Below, one piece after another: positions 24,027-33,175 of a stretch of 64,000 nt of DNA. The position numbers and the translations under genes are program-made. Below the pieces are notes generated by a model. That model searched no databases, was not told where the DNA came from, and saw only the letters and a list, made by a program, of their open reading frames with translations. Every line of letters begins with the position of its first letter. Positions within the stretch are counted from its first letter, which is position 1. Location of the stretch: contig NZ_QOCF01000027.1 of the NCBI RefSeq assembly GCF_003318255.1, positions 1-64,000 on the forward strand, read 5' to 3'. The stretch is from Ruegeria sp. A3M17 (GTDB taxonomy: Bacteria > Pseudomonadota > Alphaproteobacteria > Rhodobacterales > Rhodobacteraceae).

Positions 24027-26161
24027 AACCTTTAACACCTAAACAAGAGCTTTCTCAGTTGGAAACCTGCCTGCTGCACGTCGCCGCGCATCTTGATCGC
24101 TCACTCACGGTCGGGGCATTTCACGCTGCGCAATCCGGCACCACAGGCCATTTGACCCAGCGCGATGCAATTGAAGTGGCCCGCCATGCCGGGTTGCAGG
24201 CGGGATTTGGGTCGCGAAAAATTGCGGATTTCGATGACACACTGGTCCCAGCAATTTTTTTGTTGGAGGACGACAAAGCAGTTGTGTTTCACGGGCGTAC
24301 TAAGAGCGGCCTTCTTCTGATTTTCGACCCTGAGATGGGTGAAGGCATCGGGGAAGTTGAAGAAACAGTTTTAGGGAAAAGCTACACCGGCTACGCACTT
24401 TTGTTTCGGCGCAGCCACAATGAGGAATCGCCGGATCGAAACAAGACCGCATCCGGGCATTGGTTTTGGTCGGCCATGTTGGCAAACCGCTGGTCCTATG
24501 CGCAAGTGGTGCTTGCTGCGGCGGTAGCGAATTTCCTGGGCCTTTCCACATCCGTTTTCATCATGGTCGTCTATGACAGGGTCCTTCCGAATGAAGCGAC
24601 GGAATCCCTTATCGCACTAACCGCAGGGGTTGGTCTTGCCCTTTCTTTCGATTTCGCCCTCAAACTCTTGCGCGCCGGCTTTATTGATCGGGCAGGGCAA
24701 AAGGCCGACATGTTTGTGGGGCGGCGCGTTTTTGACCAGGTTTTGAACATCAAAATGAAATCGCGGACCGGATCGACCGGCGCAATGGCCAGCACGATCC
24801 GCGAATTTGAAACTCTGCGCGAGTTTTTTACGTCGGCAACTCTAGTAGCCCTCGTGGACCTGCCCTTCATCGCCCTCTTTATATTGGTCATTCACCTCGT
24901 TGGTGGACCCCTGGCGCTGATACCTGCCCTCGCCGTTCCGATTGTTTTGATTGCGGGCCTGGCAGTGCAACCAATGTTATCGCGTTTGGCCGAAAAAAGT
25001 TTTGCGGACGGTCAGTCAAAACAATCCGTTCTGGTCGAGACGGTTTCCGGTCTTGAAACCATCAAAACAACCGCAGCAGCCAGACAAATGCGGGCGCGCT
25101 GGGAAGATGCAATCGAGCGCCAGTCCTCGCATGGAATCCGCAGCCGGACAGTTACCCAATTCGCATTGAATCTGACGGGCTTCACGCAACAGGCGGCGCA
25201 AGTCCTGATTGTTTTCTTCGGCGTATTCCTGATCACCGAAGGGCAGGCGAGTATGGGTGCGCTAATCGCGTCCGTAATGCTGACTGGACGCGCGCTGGCG
25301 CCACTGGGGCAGCTTGCCCAGACACTCACACGTGTGAACCAGGCGCGCAGCGCGTATCGAAATCTGAACGCATTGATGCAGGCAGAAAATGAGCGGCCCG
25401 AAGGGCGCAACTGGATCAGTCGACCGCATGTTAGAGGCCGCATTTCATTCAAGGATGTGCATTTTGCCTATCCCGAACAAGCCGATGATGCCCTTTCAGG
25501 TGTCTCTTTCGACATAGAACCAGGTGAAAAAGTTGCCATTCTGGGCGCGATCGGATCAGGGAAAAGCACCATCGCGCGTCTGATGCTCGGTTTATTCGAG
25601 CCGAGGACCGGTTCGGTAATGCTGGATGGGGTCGATATCCGTCAGATTGACCCTGGCGACCTACGTCGCAATGTCGGTTCAGTTTTGCAGGACGTTTGGC
25701 TTTTTTCCGGCTCAATTCGCGAAAACATTGCCAGCGGCGCGATCCGGCCAAGGGATCAAGATTTGATCAGAGCGGGCCAGGTGGCCGGGGTTGAAGATTT
25801 TATCGCGCAATGCCCCAACGGCTATGACCAACAACTGGCTGAACGTGGCGAAGGCATATCGGGCGGCCAGCGTCAAGCCATTGCGCTTGCCCGCGCGCTG
25901 ATTGGACGCCCACCAGTGTTGCTGTTGGATGAACCGACCAGTGCAATGGATGTGAAGACTGAAGCCGAGGTTATCAAGCGACTGAAACAAGAAACCAATG
26001 ACGCCACAATGGTTATCGTCACACATCGGACCAGCCTGCTTGATCTGGTCGACAGGGTCATTGTGGTCGAACGCGGTCGGGTCGGCGCAGACGGCCCAAA
26101 AAGCATGCTGACCCAGCGCGCGCGCGCAACAGGGAGGCATCTGAATGTCGCGGCATCCTGA
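24014..26161 (+). CDS. Type I secretion exporter with degenerate C39-like domain (LapB/RtxB-like)
   Basis: A 715-residue ABC exporter. Residues about 1-140 form a C39-peptidase-like domain without the catalytic Cys-His pattern. Such domains in HlyB and LapB act as docking sites for RTX cargo rather than as proteases. The membrane domain (about 160-440) starts at FLGLSTSVFIMVVYDRVLPN. The ATPase has Walker A GAIGSGKST (about 510), signature ISGGQRQA (about 615) and Walker B VLLLDEPTSAMD, all intact. Its place behind the adhesin, sapC and tolC-like genes makes the adhesin its probable cargo. It overlaps the adaptor gene by 17 bases. Confidence 0.9.
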   Translation: MAALKPLTPKQELSQLETCLLHVAAHLDRSLTVGAFHAAQSGTTGHLTQRDAIEVARHAGLQAGFGSRKIADFDDTLVPAIFLLEDDKAVVFHGRTKSGLLLIFDPEMGEGIGEVEETVLGKSYTGYALLFRRSHNEESPDRNKTASGHWFWSAMLANRWSYAQVVLAAAVANFLGLSTSVFIMVVYDRVLPNEATESLIALTAGVGLALSFDFALKLLRAGFIDRAGQKADMFVGRRVFDQVLNIKMKSRTGSTGAMASTIREFETLREFFTSATLVALVDLPFIALFILVIHLVGGPLALIPALAVPIVLIAGLAVQPMLSRLAEKSFADGQSKQSVLVETVSGLETIKTTAAARQMRARWEDAIERQSSHGIRSRTVTQFALNLTGFTQQAAQVLIVFFGVFLITEGQASMGALIASVMLTGRALAPLGQLAQTLTRVNQARSAYRNLNALMQAENERPEGRNWISRPHVRGRISFKDVHFAYPEQADDALSGVSFDIEPGEKVAILGAIGSGKSTIARLMLGLFEPRTGSVMLDGVDIRQIDPGDLRRNVGSVLQDVWLFSGSIRENIASGAIRPRDQDLIRAGQVAGVEDFIAQCPNGYDQQLAERGEGISGGQRQAIALARALIGRPPVLLLDEPTSAMDVKTEAEVIKRLKQETNDATMVIVTHRTSLLDLVDRVIVVERGRVGADGPKSMLTQRARATGRHLNVAAS

Positions 26162-27455
26162 CCTTGCCATGATGGCAAGAGAAATGCGGGGGAAATCTCC
26201 GTTGGGGGGATCTCTCCTGTTGCTTGTTATCCTTGCCTGTCTCATCTCCGCCGGGCTTTGGGCCTATATGACGGAACTGGACGACGTGACGCGAGTGGAT
26301 GGCCGGATTGTGCCGTCGGCGGACGTTCAGCTGATCGAGGCAACAGAACCCGGAGTTTTGCAATCCTTGCACGTCGCGGAAGGGCTGGTTGTCGACAAGG
26401 GAACACTGTTGATGGAGTTCGACACAACTCAGATCGACAGCCAGTTGAGCCAGGAACAACAGCGCGCATTTGGATTGATGGCTCGTGCCCAAAGATTGCA
26501 GGCAGAGATTGACGGCACCCAACTTATCTTCTCAGGAAAGCTTATTGAAGGTGCGCCAGAAGTCGTAAGTTCGGAAACTGCTTTGTATCAGGGCCGGCAA
26601 GCGGAACTGGCTGCTGAAATCGCCATTCTGGAGCGACAGCGTGAGCAGCGACATCGCGAGTATGAGGAAGGACTGGCGGACCAGGTGACGGCCGAAGAGA
26701 CGCTTGGGATTCTGGCCGAAGAACGCGCCATCATGACCCCCTTGGTGGAAAAACGGATGGAGCCTGCGACAACGCTTTTGTCGCTGCGCCGCAGTTCCGC
26801 TGAATGGGAGGGTCGCAAGGTCCGTGCAGTTGCAGTGACCAAAAGGTTGAAAACCGGACTGGAAGAAATCGACGATCGTATTCAAGCCGCACATAGCAGG
26901 TTCCGGAGCGCAGCTCTGACCGACCTTGCGGTCTCGACATCCGAACTCGCAGCACTTCGGCCGTCCTTACCGGCCTTGCAAGACCGCGCGGATCGCGCAC
27001 AGATCAGATCACCCGTGCGGGGAATCATAAATCGCGTTCACCGGACAACGATTGGCGGTTTGGCACGCAGCGGCGAAGAGCTGATCGAGATTGTTCCACT
27101 GGACGACAGGCTTCTGGTCGAGGCCTATGTTCGCCCCGAAGATATCGCGTTTTTACACGCAGGCCAGCCTGTTAAGGTGAAAATTACGGCCTATGACTTT
27201 GCGCGTTACGGCGCGCTGGATGGTGAGATCACCCGCATAGGCGCGAACACTGTGACAAGGCCCGAACGTAATGATGAAGAGGTATTCGTCATCGAGATCC
27301 AGACACGTCACGCTATTCTGGACGCAAGCGGCGTAGCCGTTGAGATCATCCCGGGGATGATTGCCGAAGTGGATATCTTATCAGGCAAAAAAACGGTTCT
27401 GGACTACCTTTTGCAACCCGTAATCAAGATCAAGGATCGCGCTCTGCGCGAATAA
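26145..27455 (+). CDS. Type I secretion periplasmic adaptor (HlyD/LapC family)
   Basis: Membrane-fusion subunit of 436 residues paired with the LapB-like exporter. One membrane helix lies near residues 24-44 (SLLLLVILACLISAGLWAYM). The lipoyl half motifs are around PGVLQSLHVAEGLVVDKGTLL and IRSPVRGIINRVH, with a long coiled-coil section between. The C-terminal beta-barrel part ends in KKTVLDYLLQPVIKIKDRALRE, typical of type I adaptors. The gene starts inside the exporter gene and ends the plus-strand secretion operon. It converges on the response-regulator gene across 71 bases, where no strong terminator was seen. Confidence 0.92.
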   Translation: MSRHPDLAMMAREMRGKSPLGGSLLLLVILACLISAGLWAYMTELDDVTRVDGRIVPSADVQLIEATEPGVLQSLHVAEGLVVDKGTLLMEFDTTQIDSQLSQEQQRAFGLMARAQRLQAEIDGTQLIFSGKLIEGAPEVVSSETALYQGRQAELAAEIAILERQREQRHREYEEGLADQVTAEETLGILAEERAIMTPLVEKRMEPATTLLSLRRSSAEWEGRKVRAVAVTKRLKTGLEEIDDRIQAAHSRFRSAALTDLAVSTSELAALRPSLPALQDRADRAQIRSPVRGIINRVHRTTIGGLARSGEELIEIVPLDDRLLVEAYVRPEDIAFLHAGQPVKVKITAYDFARYGALDGEITRIGANTVTRPERNDEEVFVIEIQTRHAILDASGVAVEIIPGMIAEVDILSGKKTVLDYLLQPVIKIKDRALRE

Positions 27456-27526
27456 TTAAGCACAGAGCCAAACGACAAGTTGGCACCTCAAGTTTTAACG
27501 CGGCAGGGCGTCGTTTTGACCATTGC

Positions 27527-28225
27527 CTACCATTCAACATCACCCAAAAAAATATATCCGGCACCATAAATTGTCTTGATCAGGCGAGGGTTTTTGGGGT
27601 CTTCGCCCAGTTTGGTCCGCAACCTGGAAATTCTGACATCCATCGCACGATCAAAACTGTCGCCGGCAGCACCACCCAGAGCATCTTGCATCTGAGTGCG
27701 GCTGATCAATCGCTTGGGACTTTCCAGAAACAGCCTCAAAACTTCGCCCTCTGCATGGCTGAACGGGGTCTCGGCGCCGGATCCGTCTTCTAGGATGTAG
27801 CGATCAAAATAGGCCGTCCAGCCGTTGAAACGCGCCACGTCAGACTGTGTGTTCTGCGCCTTGGGGGACCGCAACCGTGCCCGAATGCGCGCCACAACTT
27901 CGGCCGGGTCGAACGGCTTGGTAATATAGTCATCCGCCCCCAATTCCAACCCGGTGACACGATCCTGTACCTGCGCGCGACCGGATATGATGATCACCGA
28001 AGCTCCCTGCTCCAGTGCCAGCCGATGGACCAGTGCCAATCCGTCCGTATCCGGCAGTGACAAATCAACCAAACATACGTCCGGCGTAACCCGTTTGAGC
28101 GACGCTTCGAATTCCCGCGCGCGCGCGAAGCTCTGGGTGCGAAAGCCTGCTTCTTCAAGCGCGTCGGTCAGAATGCGCCGTATCTCCGGCTCATCATCGA
28201 CGATGGTCACCAGCGGTTGGGTCAT
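27527..28225 (-). CDS. OmpR-family response regulator
   Basis: A 232-residue two-component regulator. The receiver domain (about 1-120) has the acidic pair in VDDEPEIRR, the phospho-acceptor Asp in DVCLVDLSLPDTDG, and Lys in YITKPFD. A winged-helix Trans_reg_C domain follows (about 135-230, ending KTIYGAGYIFLGDVEW). It is encoded directly after the hybrid kinase, with start and stop overlapping by one base. Its location next to the adhesin secretion operon makes that operon, or the facing sulfatase unit, a reasonable but unproven target. Confidence 0.92.
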   Translation of the reverse strand: MTQPLVTIVDDEPEIRRILTDALEEAGFRTQSFARAREFEASLKRVTPDVCLVDLSLPDTDGLALVHRLALEQGASVIIISGRAQVQDRVTGLELGADDYITKPFDPAEVVARIRARLRSPKAQNTQSDVARFNGWTAYFDRYILEDGSGAETPFSHAEGEVLRLFLESPKRLISRTQMQDALGGAAGDSFDRAMDVRISRLRTKLGEDPKNPRLIKTIYGAGYIFLGDVEW

Positions 28226-30126
28226 CAGGCAGCCTCGTCACGGATTAGGGCGGACAGTTGCGCCCGGGTGAAGGGTTTCCGCAGCACCGGCGCACGTTTC
28301 AGCGCCTCGCGATACAACGGATCGGCATAAGGCAAGGATGTCATCAGGATACGGGGCAAGGCGGGCTCCAGTTTTGCCAAAAGATCCAAACCCGTCTCCT
28401 GCCCTTCAAGGCGAATATCGGACAGCACCAAAGCAATGTCTTTGACATCATTTGCCAGGGCGATGGCCTCGTCACAAGATGTCGCCTCAATCACTGCAAA
28501 CCCGATGTCGACCAACATATCGCGGAATTGACTGCGCAGATCGTCGCTGTCTTCGACCAACAGGACCAACCCTTCCTGTACTGGCGGGGCTGTTCGATAC
28601 GGCAGGCGCAAAATGACCGATGCACCTGACGGAGTATTGCGCAAACTCAGGTCTCCGCCGGCCAGCTTGACCGTGTCGTAGACCATCGGCAGACCAAGAC
28701 CCGACCCTTTGTCGCCTTTGGTTGTGAAAAATGGGTTCAGGGCCTTGTCCAACGCATCTTTCGAAAACCCGAGGCCAGTGTCTGACACTGCGATTTCGGT
28801 CCAGATCTCAGCGATTGTGTGGGCGCTAATTGTGATCTGCCCGGTCTCGCCACAAGCATCGCGCGCGTTTAGCACGAGGTTCAGCAAGGCGTCCTGAACC
28901 ATCCCGGGATCCAGCATAAGGGCTTTGTCCGGCAATGTATTGACGACCGACAAGCCGACACCGCGCGGCAAGGAGGGAGAGGCCAGGATGCGCAAATCCT
29001 CGAGCAATCCGCGCATGTCCGTCGCTTTGGGTTGAGGTGTCCGGTTACCCGTCATGTCGGCGATGCGATTCAGCAACTGTCCACCCCTGCGCGCTGTCTG
29101 CTTGGTCGCGTCGATCAGCTCACGGGCGTCTTCCGGCAATTCCATCTTTTCCAACCGAGACTGCATGCCCAGAATAATGGTCAACAGGTTCGAGAAATCA
29201 TGCGCCAACCCACTTGTCATCTGTGCGGCCATTGCGCGGCGGCGGGTCTGTTGCAGCGCGACACGCGCTTGCGTTTCCTCGGTGATGTCGACGGACATGA
29301 TGTAAACACCACCTTCGCCATCAGGTGTGAAGGATACGCGAATGCGCCTGGAATCCTGATCTTCGGTAAATTCAAAAACGGAGGTTTCCCCGGCATAGGC
29401 CTTTTTCAGATGCGCCTGGACGCGTGTAAAAGCGACAGATCCCAACGCTTGAGAAATATGCATACCCAAAATCTCGGACGGGCGACCTGGCATGACCGAG
29501 TTTAGCCGCCGGTTGGAGTAATCGTAACGGCCTTCGGCATCCAGATGTGCAATATGGGCCGGCATCATCTCGGTCGTCATACGGGTGCGCGCTTCGATCT
29601 CGGTTAATTGGCGTTTGGCTTCTTCCAGCGCCGAATTTGTTGCGGCCAGTTTTCTGTTCGCTGCTGACAGCTCCTCTGCCCGGTCAAGCAATTGACCAGA
29701 CAGCTCTTCGGAACGGGCACGCAACAGGGCCTCAGCCTGTTTGGTATTGGTGATGTCCGTGTAGACCGCCACCCATCCGCCTTTGGGCAGAGGGGCCCCT
29801 TCGACCGATATGACCTGGCCATTGGCCCGAACACGTTCGATATAGTGAGATTCGAAGGTCAGAGCTTGATTGACACGCAGATTGACAGCCGCTTCGACAT
29901 CATCGACATCGCCGTATTCGCCGCTGGATGCGAGGTGTCGGATTGTGTCGCTGAACAATGCGCCGGGCTGAACGAGATGGTCCGGCAAATCGAACATCGT
30001 CTGAAACGGTCGATTGCTGACCACCAGCCGAAGCTGGCTGTCATAAATTGACAGGGCCTGGCCGATCAGATTCAGGCCAGCCGTCGTCATGGATTTTATC
30101 TGTTGCTCGGTTATTTCCAAATCCAT
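28225..30126 (-). CDS. Cytoplasmic hybrid PAS sensor histidine kinase with C-terminal receiver
   Basis: A 633-residue kinase without membrane segments. Two PAS-like domains (about 15-125 and 185-290) are joined by a coiled-coil linker (SEELSGQLLDRAEELSAANR). The HisKA phospho-acceptor is His in GLAHDFSNLLTIIL (about 308), the ATPase domain includes NLVLNARDA and DTGLGFSKDA (about 390-500), and a receiver domain with Asp in LVLSDIRLEG closes the protein. The receiver has no Hpt partner in view and may tune or buffer phosphotransfer to the adjacent OmpR-type regulator. The start has GGGGAGG directly against the ATG, so an ATG at 30090 is an alternative. The signal is probably intracellular. Confidence 0.9.
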   Translation of the reverse strand: MDLEITEQQIKSMTTAGLNLIGQALSIYDSQLRLVVSNRPFQTMFDLPDHLVQPGALFSDTIRHLASSGEYGDVDDVEAAVNLRVNQALTFESHYIERVRANGQVISVEGAPLPKGGWVAVYTDITNTKQAEALLRARSEELSGQLLDRAEELSAANRKLAATNSALEEAKRQLTEIEARTRMTTEMMPAHIAHLDAEGRYDYSNRRLNSVMPGRPSEILGMHISQALGSVAFTRVQAHLKKAYAGETSVFEFTEDQDSRRIRVSFTPDGEGGVYIMSVDITEETQARVALQQTRRRAMAAQMTSGLAHDFSNLLTIILGMQSRLEKMELPEDARELIDATKQTARRGGQLLNRIADMTGNRTPQPKATDMRGLLEDLRILASPSLPRGVGLSVVNTLPDKALMLDPGMVQDALLNLVLNARDACGETGQITISAHTIAEIWTEIAVSDTGLGFSKDALDKALNPFFTTKGDKGSGLGLPMVYDTVKLAGGDLSLRNTPSGASVILRLPYRTAPPVQEGLVLLVEDSDDLRSQFRDMLVDIGFAVIEATSCDEAIALANDVKDIALVLSDIRLEGQETGLDLLAKLEPALPRILMTSLPYADPLYREALKRAPVLRKPFTRAQLSALIRDEAA

Positions 30127-30220
30127 CCTCCCCGCGACACATGCGTAACACCGGATCTGCTACAGGTGTAGAGGGCAACAGCGCGACAGGTTGGAAAAAC
30201 GGGTCGCACATATTTTGCGT

Positions 30221-31753
30221 TCAATACCTGGATTTGGTCTTGGGACCATCCGCAGTAATGGAATCCAGGGACAGTGTATGATCCATATTTTGCATGCGAT
30301 GGCGCAACATTTGTCTGGATAGGCTCATCAAGACCGACATATATTCGGGATCATTTGCTTTGTTCCGCAATTCTCCACCATCCTGCTGATCAAACAGCAT
30401 GGGCGGAAGGTCTGCGGCGAATTCGACCAGAGTGAAACGCTCATCCCTCAGGATGCCAAGGCACGAGTCGCTGTTACCCGTCCCCAAAACCTGCTGCCAG
30501 ATTGTTGGCTGCTCGGGTTCGGCAAAATCCAATTCGCTGAAGGAATATGTGCGCCAATCGTCGGGGATTTGCCCTTGCATCAGCGGCAGTAACGACCGGC
30601 CGTCCATGGAATTTGGGATCGGCTGGCCGATCCAATCCAATATAGTCGGCGTTATGTCGATGGATTCCGTCGGTACCGAGATCACCGACCCGGCATGCGA
30701 TTGATTGTTGGGGTCCCTAATCATCAATGGCGTTTTATAGGCGGCGTCAAAGACCGCCATCTTGCCCCAGCTGTGTCGGTCGCCCAACATCTCTCCGTGG
30801 TCCGCAGTGATGACAACCATCGTGTTGTCGTATTGGTCACTATCCTTCAGGAACTGGACGACACGCCCGATGTGATGGTCAACCTCGGTCGCAAGGCCCA
30901 GATAAACGGCGCGCAGCGTTTGGATGTTTTCAAGCGTCGGCTCAACCCCGTCAAAGCCCAGAACAAAGTCACCGGCGGACGTATTGTCAATTGTCGGGCC
31001 AATAAACGGGTGCATCGCCCGTTCATCCATCGGATCAGAGAACCCTTCGGGTCGGGGCAAGGTCGCTGGGTCATACATATCGTTGTAGGGTGCCGGGGCG
31101 ACCAAAGGCGGATGAGGTCGAATATAGGTCAGATGGGCAAACCAGTTTTTGCCAACATAAGGCGCCATGCTGTTCAGAAACACATCCGTCAGAAAGGCTG
31201 TATCACTGTCTTCAGCCCGATACATCGCCGGGTCATTCAACCGGGGATCAACCCCATCCGGCGCGACCGGCTTGTGAACATCCCAGTAGTCTTCGAACGC
31301 AAAACCCTTTTGCATCAGATGTCCGCGCCAAGGATAGGATTCCTCCAACCGCATTTCGAGGACCTCATGAAACCCAGCCATTGGGTGTTCATAGGATTTC
31401 AGGATCGGATCGTTGTGGTCATGAACCCTAGGGTCGGCGGATGTATCCGTGTATCCAAACAGCATGGGCAGGTAGCCAGCTTTGCGCATTTCGGTCGCGA
31501 TGTTCGGGGTATCATGCCGCAACGGGGTTCCATTGCGAACCGACCGGTGGTTCATCGCATATTGCCCGGTTAGGATTGACACACGCGAAGGGCCACAGGG
31601 GTTGGTCACCGAAAAATGCCGGTCAAAAGTCACCGCCTCGTCCATGAATGCACGCAGGTTTGGCAGATCGACATGGGCCGCTAAAGCGCCGTTCAGACAG
31701 TCGGCGCGCAACTGATCTATGATGATGAACAAAACATTCTTAGCGTGCCGCAT
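30221..31753 (-). CDS. Sulfatase-family hydrolase (arylsulfatase or phosphonate monoester hydrolase type)
   Basis: A 510-residue alkaline-phosphatase-superfamily enzyme. Asp13 in IIIDQLRADC starts the metal site. Cys53 in NPCGPSRVSILTGQY fits the C-x-P-S-R signature, whose Cys becomes formylglycine. The late motif ITADHGEMLGDRHSWGK supplies further metal ligands. There is no signal peptide, which suggests a cytoplasmic enzyme and is common among phosphonate monoester hydrolases of this family. The substrate cannot be read from the sequence. No formylglycine-generating enzyme or sulfate transporter is in the window. It lies upstream of the two-component genes on the same strand. Confidence 0.85.
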   Translation of the reverse strand: MRHAKNVLFIIIDQLRADCLNGALAAHVDLPNLRAFMDEAVTFDRHFSVTNPCGPSRVSILTGQYAMNHRSVRNGTPLRHDTPNIATEMRKAGYLPMLFGYTDTSADPRVHDHNDPILKSYEHPMAGFHEVLEMRLEESYPWRGHLMQKGFAFEDYWDVHKPVAPDGVDPRLNDPAMYRAEDSDTAFLTDVFLNSMAPYVGKNWFAHLTYIRPHPPLVAPAPYNDMYDPATLPRPEGFSDPMDERAMHPFIGPTIDNTSAGDFVLGFDGVEPTLENIQTLRAVYLGLATEVDHHIGRVVQFLKDSDQYDNTMVVITADHGEMLGDRHSWGKMAVFDAAYKTPLMIRDPNNQSHAGSVISVPTESIDITPTILDWIGQPIPNSMDGRSLLPLMQGQIPDDWRTYSFSELDFAEPEQPTIWQQVLGTGNSDSCLGILRDERFTLVEFAADLPPMLFDQQDGGELRNKANDPEYMSVLMSLSRQMLRHRMQNMDHTLSLDSITADGPKTKSRY

Positions 31754-32049
31754 TTCGCTCTCCCTGATTCCACGTTAGTGGCGCCAGAGCGAACTCTGTC
31801 TTGGTTCGCAGAACCCCGCAACACCTGAGTCACGAGCCATCGGATTTTCGCACCGCGCACCTTTGCAACAGAAGCAACAGATTTTTTTGAAATGAACTTG
31901 CACCGGCCGGCATAGTTGAGCGCAAAACCAACCACAACGATGGTTTTGGTGTCTGGAGATGTCACTTAGACGCTATTGAGCGGCAAGAAATACAACGTAG
32001 TTCGCAAAAATCCGTTGCAGGTCAATGTCCTTTGCCATCACATACGCTC
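31754..32049. other. Divergent intergenic region, sulfatase and mla-type operon
   Basis: About 300 bases with a T-run near 31882-31889 and no coding frame or RNA gene that I can support. Promoters for both neighbouring units are expected here. Confidence 0.4.
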
Positions 32050-33174
32050 ATGACGCAGCCAGTGATACAGTCGGACCGTGACGCCAACGGCGTGTACCTG
32101 CGGGTTTCGGGTGATCTGGTGACTCAATCCCTGGACATGGTCGAAAAGGCGTTTGAAGGGTTTCGAGCAGACAGTAACGAACTAACTGTCGATCTTTCGA
32201 AGGTCGGAGCACTGGATACCGGTGGCGCATGGCTAATTGCCGATGTTGCGCGGCGCGCAAAGGCAAGTGGCGCAAACGTACATTATGAAGGGTTAAAGCC
32301 CGCTCATTCCGCTCTTTTAGAGACTGTGGCGGAAAACATTCCCGACGACCCCGGTGTGGCAACTGAAAAGCGCAGTTTTACCGACTGGGTCGCAAGTGTC
32401 GGGGAACGCACCGCCCAGGCCGGAAAAGACATGTTATCCCTGCTAGGCTTTCTAGGTCTGACGCTGCATCGCCTTGTCCGTACAATTCTAATGCCGCGCC
32501 GTCTGCGCAAAGCGGCCTTGGTCTCGCAAATGGAAGAGACCGGCCTCAAGGCTATCCCGATCGTTGCTCTTATGGGGTTCCTGATCGGCGTCGTATTGGC
32601 CTTTCAGGGCGCGACCCAGCTAAAGCAGTTCGGCGCCGAGATTTTCGTGGTCGAACTGATTTCGATCTCAGTTTTGCGTGAGCTCGGCATTTTGCTGACA
32701 GCGATCATCGTTGCGGGGCGTTCAGGCTCGGCTTTTACCGCCTCAATTGGCTCGATGAAGGTTCAGGAAGAGATCGACGCAATGCGCACGTTGGGTTTGG
32801 ACCCAATCGAGGTGTTGGTGATCCCGCGTGTTGTTGCCCTTTTGATCATGCTGCCGATCCTTGGCTTTATCGCCGACCTTGCCGCCCTGATCGGCGGCGG
32901 ATTGATGAGTTGGATTGATCTGGGTGTCAGCCCCGGCATGTTCGTCACGCGTCTTAAAGAAAACACCGGTATTTGGCAATTCGCCATCGGCATGATCAAG
33001 GCCCCCTTCTTCGCCTTGGTCATCGGCGTTATTGCTTGCTGGCAGGCAATGCAGGTCAAGGGGTCTGCCCAATCCGTCGGGCAACGAACCACGGCTTCGG
33101 TTGTGCAATCCATCTTTCTGGTGATCGCTTTGGATGCTTTGTTCTCGATCTTCTTTTCGGTGATGGAGGTCTGA
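32050..33174 (+). CDS. mlaE: MlaE-family lipid ABC permease with fused N-terminal STAS domain
   Basis: Inner-membrane permease for phospholipid transport between the membranes, 374 residues. Residues about 1-95 form a STAS domain equivalent to the separate MlaB protein (LTVDLSKVGALDTGGAWLIAD). The MlaE permease follows (about 150-374), with AGRSGSAFTASIGSMKVQEEIDAM as the family hallmark. Fusion of MlaB to MlaE is common in alphaproteobacteria. The ATG at 32050 is chosen, but no good ribosome site is visible; an in-frame TTG at 32032 is the alternative. The stop is one base before mlaF. Confidence 0.9.
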   Translation: MTQPVIQSDRDANGVYLRVSGDLVTQSLDMVEKAFEGFRADSNELTVDLSKVGALDTGGAWLIADVARRAKASGANVHYEGLKPAHSALLETVAENIPDDPGVATEKRSFTDWVASVGERTAQAGKDMLSLLGFLGLTLHRLVRTILMPRRLRKAALVSQMEETGLKAIPIVALMGFLIGVVLAFQGATQLKQFGAEIFVVELISISVLRELGILLTAIIVAGRSGSAFTASIGSMKVQEEIDAMRTLGLDPIEVLVIPRVVALLIMLPILGFIADLAALIGGGLMSWIDLGVSPGMFVTRLKENTGIWQFAIGMIKAPFFALVIGVIACWQAMQVKGSAQSVGQRTTASVVQSIFLVIALDALFSIFFSVMEV

Positions 33175-33175
33175 G

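Noticed and set aside
30695..31573. 292-codon frame opposite the sulfatase
   Set aside because: The sulfatase motifs on the other strand are unambiguous.
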